64,000 nucleotides of DNA from Chlamydomonas reinhardtii (Eukaryota > Chlorophyta > Chlorophyceae > Chlamydomonadales > Chlamydomonadaceae), in the NCBI RefSeq assembly GCF_000002595.2, contig NC_057018.1, positions 694,206 through 758,205 on the forward strand, in the 5' to 3' direction. Below the pieces are notes generated by a model, which was given only the letters and a program-made list of their open reading frames with translations, was not told where the DNA came from and did no database searches. A program made the position numbers and the translations under genes. Position 1 is the stretch's first letter; each line of letters begins with the position of its first letter. Of this stretch, positions 55,115-64,000 are shown one piece after another.

Positions 55115-55172
<58 letters not shown>

Positions 55173-57126
55173 TCTCCACGTACGCGCAATCAGCATACTC
55201 TCCGCATGTGGTGCGGTGTAATTTGTAACCCCAGCCCAACCTGCGGCATGCACTACCGTGACTAAATGCCATCCACGCAGGCACTCACCACCATAAATTG
55301 CGGCGGCCCAGCTGCGCTCAGGAGCTGTGGGTAGCCGCCCCCTGCTGCCTGCTGCTGACCCATCCCGCCGCCGCCAGCCGCCAGCATCCCGCCGCCGCCG
55401 GCAACGACGCCCGCCGCCGCCGCGGCGACGGGCGTGGTGCTTATGAGACCCATGGCTGCGGCGGCAGCGGGTGGCGGACCCACCACCTGAGCCGAAGCGA
55501 TGTCTCCGGTTCCGCCGTACAGCTGCACGCATGCATGCGAGCATATCACACACACACATCAAGGTCGTACTAGTGGGTACCGTAAGCAGTACCGTACGTA
55601 GCACCGTAAGCAAAGTCAGGTATGGACGAATGCGACGTGGATTGCGGTATTAGTAAGACGTAGTAAGGGACGGACAGGGACAGCCGGGCGGCTGTGTCGT
55701 CATTGGACGTGCACGTGTATGAACTGTTGATCAGCACGTTGTGATTGTGGGGATGGGGATGTGTGATCGATTGCTTGTCTAATCATGGCATGGATGCATT
55801 TCATTCTTTCGGCATGTACTGCCTGCCCGCTCAAAGTTAGCACGCAAGAGCTGGAAGGGACAAGTGGAGCAGGTAGACGACCTTGGCGGGAGTGGGGATC
55901 ACATGTATGACGGCCCAAGCCCAACAGCAGACAACGAATGCATCCCAACGGTTTCCGAATCCAGCTGTCTACACTATCTACACGCGCATTTCGCATGCAC
56001 GCCTTCAATCCCGCCCTGGACCTGCCCTTCCCCCCGATGCGCGCCGCACGGCTGTGGAGTAAAATCAAGCATTCGCGCCGCTGTCTGCAGAGCGCTTCTG
56101 TCCGTGTGCGTGGGCCAGCACGTCATTTGGTTCTACATTAGTCAGAGCCCCGCATGCAAACCGACGCACCCCATCTAATAACGTGCAAAGCGTTTTAGTC
56201 CTAGAAGAGAGAGGCTAGACCATGCGTTCTTGCAGCACGTGCTGCATCATACATGCACGTGCGTGCGCCCACGCGCGCTCCCACGCCCGCCCCACGAGTT
56301 TGCTTACGCACCTGTGAAGGGGGCACCAGTCCATAACCTGCACAGCGCCACGGCACAAAACAACAGAGCGACAGAGCTATTAAAATGAATTGGCACGTTT
56401 CCACAGGGAAGAAACGCGCCGGGCGTGTTAGGAGGGACCAAGTCAGGCTCGCTCGCCTTTCCCACCTGGCGCGTAGACAGGCTTGTTGGACAGCGGCTGT
56501 GGCCCGCGGTTGCTGTGCCCCGTCGCCTGCCGCAGCAGGGCAAAGCCTTTGAAGGTTCCACGCACGATGTCATGGACCTGCAAGGAGGTTGCGACCAGCT
56601 AAACCGAGAATGCGAGCGGTGGATGGCTGGAAAACGCGTTCGGACTGCTGCACCGTGACATGCACACCTTAGGCTTCCCGAACGTTATGCTGAGCCTTAC
56701 CATTGATAACGCCATGTTAAGGCTGTGGGGATTGCCGCTGATAGCGATTTTTGTGGGGTCGCTTGTCTGCAGCACGAACAGCAAGCTCATCACTGGTAAC
56801 TCAAACTTTTGGCTTGATAAATCGCACCGCAATTAGCGCAAGGCGAACGCAGGAGAAGGGACGAGCGAGTGCCATCTCCGTCGCCAGCTGCGAGCCCACC
56901 TGGTCAATCTGGATCAATGCACCGGTGAACGTCTGTAGAGCCTTGATTGTGTCGCCATCCCTTCCTGCGGTGCCAAAGCCGAGGGTCGATGTCTGCCTCG
57001 CCTGGCCTTTGAGCAACTGCAGACGACCAACGCACCAATAACGCGCCCAACCATCGACTTGGGGCATGTCAGCATCGCTGTCTGGCGCCGCCCGCTCGCG
57101 GGCGCCCCGCCCTGCTGCTGCTGCAT
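49916..57126 (-). CDS. KH-domain RNA-binding protein with Gly/Gln-rich tail
   Basis: Nine exons: 57126-57036, 56964-56900, 56766-56701, 56577-56466, 56337-56312, 55522-55289, 53200-53146, 51336-51208, 50514-49916. All are GT-AG with matching phases; 458 aa. Exons 1-4 build one KH domain (residues ~17-92): MLTCPKSMVGRVIGRDGDTI, then LQTFTGALIQIDQ, KIAISGNPHSLNMALSM and VHDIVRG. The GRDG loop at 31-34 is the nucleic-acid-binding GxxG. The rest is low-complexity (Ala/Gly/Met/Gln/Pro, YYATGG, GGGYGLE), a disordered tail typical of RNA-granule or splicing proteins. Exon 5 is a 26-nt microexon. The start MQQQQGG is taken because the KH fold begins just after it. The RNA target is unknown. Intron 6 (55288-53201) holds a repeat-flanked element. 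Confidence 0.88.
53391..53480. repeat. CA-rich microsatellite left of the intron-6 element
   Basis: CG/CA-alternating sequence passing into CA repeats with one AGAAAA interruption. The element repeat begins at the next base. Confidence 0.9.
53481..55121. mobile_element. Repeat-internal-repeat element inserted in a (CA)n tract
   Basis: Two direct repeats of 558 bp (53481-54038 and 54564-55121) differ by one substitution noticed by eye. They enclose a 525-bp unique core. CA microsatellite abuts the outer edge of both repeats, as if the unit landed in one CA tract. The repeats lack TG..CA ends, and no primer-binding site, purine tract or coding frame is seen. Penelope-like elements of volvocine algae (Chlamys group) are known for tandem pseudo-LTRs and insertion at CA repeats, so a non-autonomous relative is possible. 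A hammerhead ribozyme core, expected for that group, was not found by eye. A local tandem duplication is the alternative. Confidence 0.6.
54099..54165. other. Stable compound hairpin in the element core
   Basis: An outer stem GATTTGTGAG/CTCACAAATC, extended by CGAC/GTCG, encloses an inner stem CAATTTC/GAAATTG and a 7-base loop. Two more palindromes lie in the core: AATTTTCGG/CCGAAAATT (about 54173-54240) and ACCATGG..GCGGGGG/CCCCCGC..CCATGGT (about 54507-54553). Possibly structured RNA of the element. Confidence 0.6.
55116..55171. repeat. (CA)n microsatellite right of the intron-6 element
   Basis: Uninterrupted CA directly following the second 558-bp repeat. Confidence 0.95.
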
Positions 57127-58037
57127 CTCGTTGCCCCGCTCTCTGCCGCCCCGCGCTCTCGGCCCTGGCCGCTGGCTCCAGCTCAACGTAACGATTGAAT
57201 TGCAAAGTGATGGTACTGGTTAACTAGAGATGACACAACGCGGGTCTTGCGTAAATTGCTGCAAGTTGAACTCAGCAGTCTCAGTGAAAATAGAGGTTTA
57301 CATGAAAGTGGAATGCGTAGGGAGATTTCATTGTCTCCCTCTGTGTTCTCGTTATTTCAAACACCCATAAAGGAGCCAATACACGAGCTGCCAGTTTGCG
57401 TACGAGATCCCGCGAGCAAGGATCTAACCGGCTCGCCACATACTGCGCAAGTGGTACAAGCACATGAAGCAGGCACATGTAGAAAAACAGAGCAAACGAA
57501 ACTCATCTGCCTTGTTACGGGTCGTATCCAGTACTGCGGTACATTGCGAGTTCAGGTGTCTGGAGCAGCCGCGTTTCCGGCTACTGTCTCGAAAATGCAG
57601 AAGCATTCTCACTTCTGTATTTGCGTATACCGTTTCGCCCGTGAGCGACTAAACCCAACCGCCCCGCCCTTAACGTGCTTTGCGTTTTGCTTGCGCCATT
57701 GCACGCAGTTTATCTCCTCGTCCTATCTGTCATGTGCAGGCGCAGTGCAATGTACCCGAGCGAGGGCTTGGTGGTGTGGATGGGCCTGGGCGAAAGGGAT
57801 GGGTGAATGAGTGAATGCGCTCGACATCATGACACGACGCAGCAGCCTAACGTGTGGATGGGATACCACCACGTTCAGGTGTGCGATGGACACATACAGG
57901 CACATAGAGGCTCGAGGTTTGTGTACGCATGCGATATTGCATATGATTATTACAAGGAGGGGCAGTCCGACCAACGAAGGTGCACCACAGCCACGCCATG
58001 CTATGTATGAGGGGCCATGTCCGGCCCACAGAGTATT
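57127..58037. other. 5' flank of the KH gene; no supportable gene
   Basis: The promoter and 5' UTR of the KH gene should lie near 57127-57250. Frames further right lack motifs. Confidence 0.4.
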
Positions 58038-61029
<2,992 letters not shown>

Positions 61030-63972
61030 CCCTACCGTTCCAACCCCTATTAAACCGATCGGTATGGGCGCGGTAACCGGGCGGTCACCCTGATAAACCG
61101 ATGGTCAGCGTCGGTCAGCATCGGTTACGATTGGTAGGGGTTGGCCGCACGGTAAAACATTGGTTAACGCTGGTAAAATGGTCACTTCCCGGTAACCCAT
61201 TGGTATTTGGCTCCTACCCAGCCCTTGTCCAGGCCCTTGTCCAGGCTCTGCCCAGGCTCGCTCAGCCCCCACCCAGATGCCGCCCAGGCCCGCCCAGCTG
61301 CCGCCCAGGGCCGCCCAGCTGCCGCCCAGGGCCGCCCAGCTGCCGCCCAGGCCCGCCCAGCTGCCACCCAGGCCCACCCAGCCTGGCCAGGGCCTGCCCC
61401 CAGCGTAGATGCGTGCAGCTCTGGCCGCGGCCGTGCCTTTGGCCATGGCTGGGGGTGTTAGGCTAGCAGACCACGTTGGGAACATAGGGGCGAGAAGTCT
61501 GGGGCGAGGCCTGTGGGATCCTTGGGGCGGCCTCGCACCTGCCACGCCCCTGAACCCCCCAGTAACCCTCCCCCGAGCTGAGACCGCCGCGCTTCCTGAG
61601 CTGTAAACTTACTTTAGTAATGTAGTTGCATGTAGTGTATGCTTCCTGAGCATAGGAATGCAGCTGAGCAGCTGGCTGTGTCGACCGAGGCAGCAATGAA
61701 CCCCCCCGGTCACTGCTGTCACTGGCGCATGGCTTTAGCGGTTGATATCAATAGTCTGTTATGCACTCAGAGTACTTGTCGCAGAAGTTCGGGCTTTTCG
61801 GGTGTCTTAGGGAAAGTGGTCGCGCGTCCCCCGGCCGGGGGACGCCAACCCATGTTCGTCAACTCGTCGAGTTGTGTGTTTGAACTTGGCCACAAAGTGC
61901 ATATTGACTAATGCCTATATAAATCAATCAACCCCAACACCCAAAGCCGTCCAGGAGTGCAGAGTACTTTACATCACCGGGTTGAGGCCGTTGTCTCCAT
62001 CTTACATCCTTCCTAGTACACTAAGTTAGAAGCTGATATCTTTCCCAGTACAAAACACAACGTTGCCCGGGGCCCTGGCTTGGTGGTGCATGCAACGTCG
62101 GCAGCATGGGGCATTTTAGGAGTTCACTTCATTTCTCTGCAGTCTGCGTTCATGCATATGCCTCTATCATACATAAACTAAAGCAATAAAAGCAAGCTAT
62201 ACAATGAACCAATCATTATTTGCGTCGCTCCTATTCTGGGACGACTGTGCTTGAGCGGTGGATGCCTTGTCGACTTTATGCAGCGACAGTATCAAAACAA
62301 TGCAAAACATGAATGGAGGCTCATGATAACGAGCTGGCAAGCTCGCCCGTCAACAAAGGCAACCGCGCGTTGACCGGGGCGTTTCCACTCTGCAAATGGG
62401 CCTGGCGTAGTACCATGTGATTGCTGGCTCGGGTAACATGTGCATTGCACTGAGACAATGCCAGGAGTTTACAGAATGTGTGGGTCCACAAGTCAACATT
62501 CGCGCCGCTTGACGCCCGCAGGTCGCTGAGCCAGGTGCAATGGCGTACATTAGCTCCAGGTCCGCCGTGCGCGGGCCCGTTTTCGCGGCTGGTGTCAAGG
62601 TTGCAGGTTGGGCTGCGAGCTGATGGCGCACGGTCAGTCTCAATGCCCGCCGGGCTCGCGCCCTTTCCCGCGGCTGGATGGTGTCAAGCCCGCAGGGCAT
62701 GGAGCTGGCTACAGTTGCTATGGCATCGCAATCAGGTTAAGGCCCGCCGTGCTCGCGCCCTTTCCCGCGGCTGGATGGTGTCAAGCCCGCAGGGCATGGA
62801 GCTGGCTACAGTTGCTATGGCATCGCAATCAGCTTAAGGCCCGCCGTGCTCGCCCCCTTTCCCGTGGCTGGATGGTGTCAAGCCCGCAGGGCATGGAGCT
62901 GGCTACAGTTGCTATGGCGTCACGATCAGGTTACAGCCCACCGTGCTCGCGCCCTTTCCCGCGGCTGGATGGTGTCAAGCCCGCAGGGCATGGAGCTGGC
63001 TACAGTTGCTATGGCATCGCAATCAGGTTACGGCCCACCGTGCTCGCGCCCTTTCCCGCGGCTGGATGGTGTCAAGCCCGCAGGTGGCGCGAGGACTGCA
63101 GTCAAGCAGTAAGTTTGCAAGGCAGTGGCATGGTCCCGGGGACAGGGAGGGCAGCTTTGAGGCAAGGGATGGGCCCATCCCTTCAATCCCGTCTCACATA
63201 TTGCACCGCATTGCTGCCGCAGGGATGGATGGTGGAGCGAGCTAGGACATATGCTGCAATGTTGGCGCATGGTGTCCATGACGGTGCTGCTTAGTGCTCA
63301 AGTGGCTGCTATGGATTGTGGAGGCCAGACCATGCCTAGTCACTTGTGTGAATCAGCTTGGAGGTAGGCTGCGTGTGGACTTCCCAGCTGCAAGGGACTT
63401 TATCCCTCTGGTCTTGTGCAGGGCAAGGCGGGGCATGACCACTGCGGTCTTGTAATAGCTGTTGGATGCCTACTGTGCCTCTCTCATGGACGGGGCGGGG
63501 GTTGTAGCGTGACTGCGGGACTGGCGCAGCAGCCGGGGGCTGGGGCAGCAGCCGGGGGCTGGGGCAGCAGCCGGGGGCTGGGGCAGCAGCCGGGGGCTGG
63601 GGCAACAGCCGGGGGCTGGGGCAACAGCCGGGGGCTGGGGCGGCAGCCGGGCGCCAGAAGCTGGGGCGGCAGCTGGACAGGCCTGGGCGGCAGCTGGGCG
63701 GGCCTGGGCGGCTGCTGGGCAGGCCTGGGCGGCAGCACTTGCTCGATCGGTTACCGCCGGTCACTGAACGGTAACTGGTCGGTCAGCCGCTGGTTACCAT
63801 GCCTTCTGTTAACCGACGGTAACCAGTGAAGCGGTCTATAGACCGTCGGTCTGCCGTCTCTAGTCCAATTAGACCGATGGTAACCGAGGTGGCAAAGCCG
63901 TCGTTCTCACGGGGACAACCGCCAGGTAACCGGTGATTTACCGATGGTTTAATGGGGGCTGGAACGGTAGGG
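61030..63972. mobile_element. CACTA-like (EnSpm) non-autonomous DNA transposon, 2943 bp
   Basis: Inverted ends start CCCTACCGTTCCA and agree for about 35 bp with two mismatches and one indel. A 3-bp duplication AGG flanks the element (61027-61029, 63973-63975). Subterminal regions of ~170-250 bp on both sides are packed with GGTAACC and ACCGATGGT-type motifs in both orientations, as in CACTA elements. The interior has minisatellites near both ends (CCCAGCTGCCG-type at 61270-61390; GGGGCTGGGGCAGCAGCCG at 63535-63660) and a 97-bp tandem array. No transposase frame was recognised, so it likely depends on a related autonomous element. Confidence 0.75.
62640..63090 (+). repeat. 97-bp tandem array, about 4.5 copies
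   Basis: Units begin near 62646, 62741, 62838, 62936 and 63033. All share CCCTTTCCCGCGGCTGGATG (one unit with a variant) and GGCATGGAGCTGGCTACAGT. As 97 is not a multiple of three, each unit shifts the frame. It is therefore not a protein repeat. Confidence 0.9.
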
Positions 63973-64000
63973 AGGGAGAAGGAGGACGCAAGTTTGCGCT

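Noticed and set aside
62640-63294. Possible CRISPR-like array or repeat protein at the 97-bp tandem repeat
   Set aside because: Units are contiguous without unique spacers and shift the frame by one base each; it is a minisatellite inside a transposon.

Overview
The window looks like nuclear DNA of a volvocine green alga (Chlamydomonas/Volvox relatives). The DNA is GC-rich, with long CA/GT and CAG microsatellites. Genes are intron-rich with GTGAGT/GTGCG donors and TGCAG-type acceptors. TGTAA motifs act as likely poly(A) signals, and the proteins carry Ala/Gly/Gln runs. Gene content agrees: a RAP-domain helical-repeat protein and a secreted protein with an (SP)n linker of the hydroxyproline-rich cell-wall type. 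All exon structures below were read by hand from frame continuity, splice signals and family motifs; no search was run.

1-9 kb: a tandemly duplicated RAP-domain gene on the minus strand. Copy 1 is cut by the window edge and copy 2 is whole at 3785-6459. Remnants of further C-termini lie between them, together with a complete TRIM (miniature LTR retrotransposon) and a hAT-type MITE. 8.2-13.5 kb: a small unidentified gene, a Lys/Glu-rich coiled-coil gene whose first exon sits in a 92-bp inverted repeat, and an orphan ORF on the plus strand.

13.5-20.5 kb: a five-exon secreted intradiol ring-cleavage dioxygenase (minus) with all four iron ligands, and a partial duplicate of its fourth exon downstream. 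It is divergent from a four-exon gene for a protein with a long oleosin/promethin-like hydrophobic hairpin (plus). 21.5-26.8 kb: a 1363-residue F-box-like/ankyrin-like protein in three exons. Its first intron is a GT microsatellite and holds an assembly gap.

26.2-43.2 kb: the 60S ribosomal export adaptor NMD3 (15 exons, 594 aa, minus), convergent with the F-box gene. The shared 3' region (4957 bp) occurs twice with no difference found, separated by a 100-N gap and a 917-bp copy of the RAP/TRIM segment from 2.5-3.4 kb. This is most simply an unmerged contig overlap, but could be a recent duplication.

43.2-64 kb: mostly gene-poor. It holds a TIR element at 45.0-45.6 kb and a nine-exon KH-domain RNA-binding protein (458 aa, minus, 49.9-57.1 kb). 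Intron 6 of that gene carries a repeat-flanked element lodged in a CA microsatellite. Beyond it lie a roughly 79-unit CAG tract and a 2.94-kb CACTA-like DNA transposon at 61.0-64.0 kb. The genes look like independent housekeeping or lineage genes. The coherent theme is genome dynamics: tandem, inverted and segmental duplications and non-autonomous elements.
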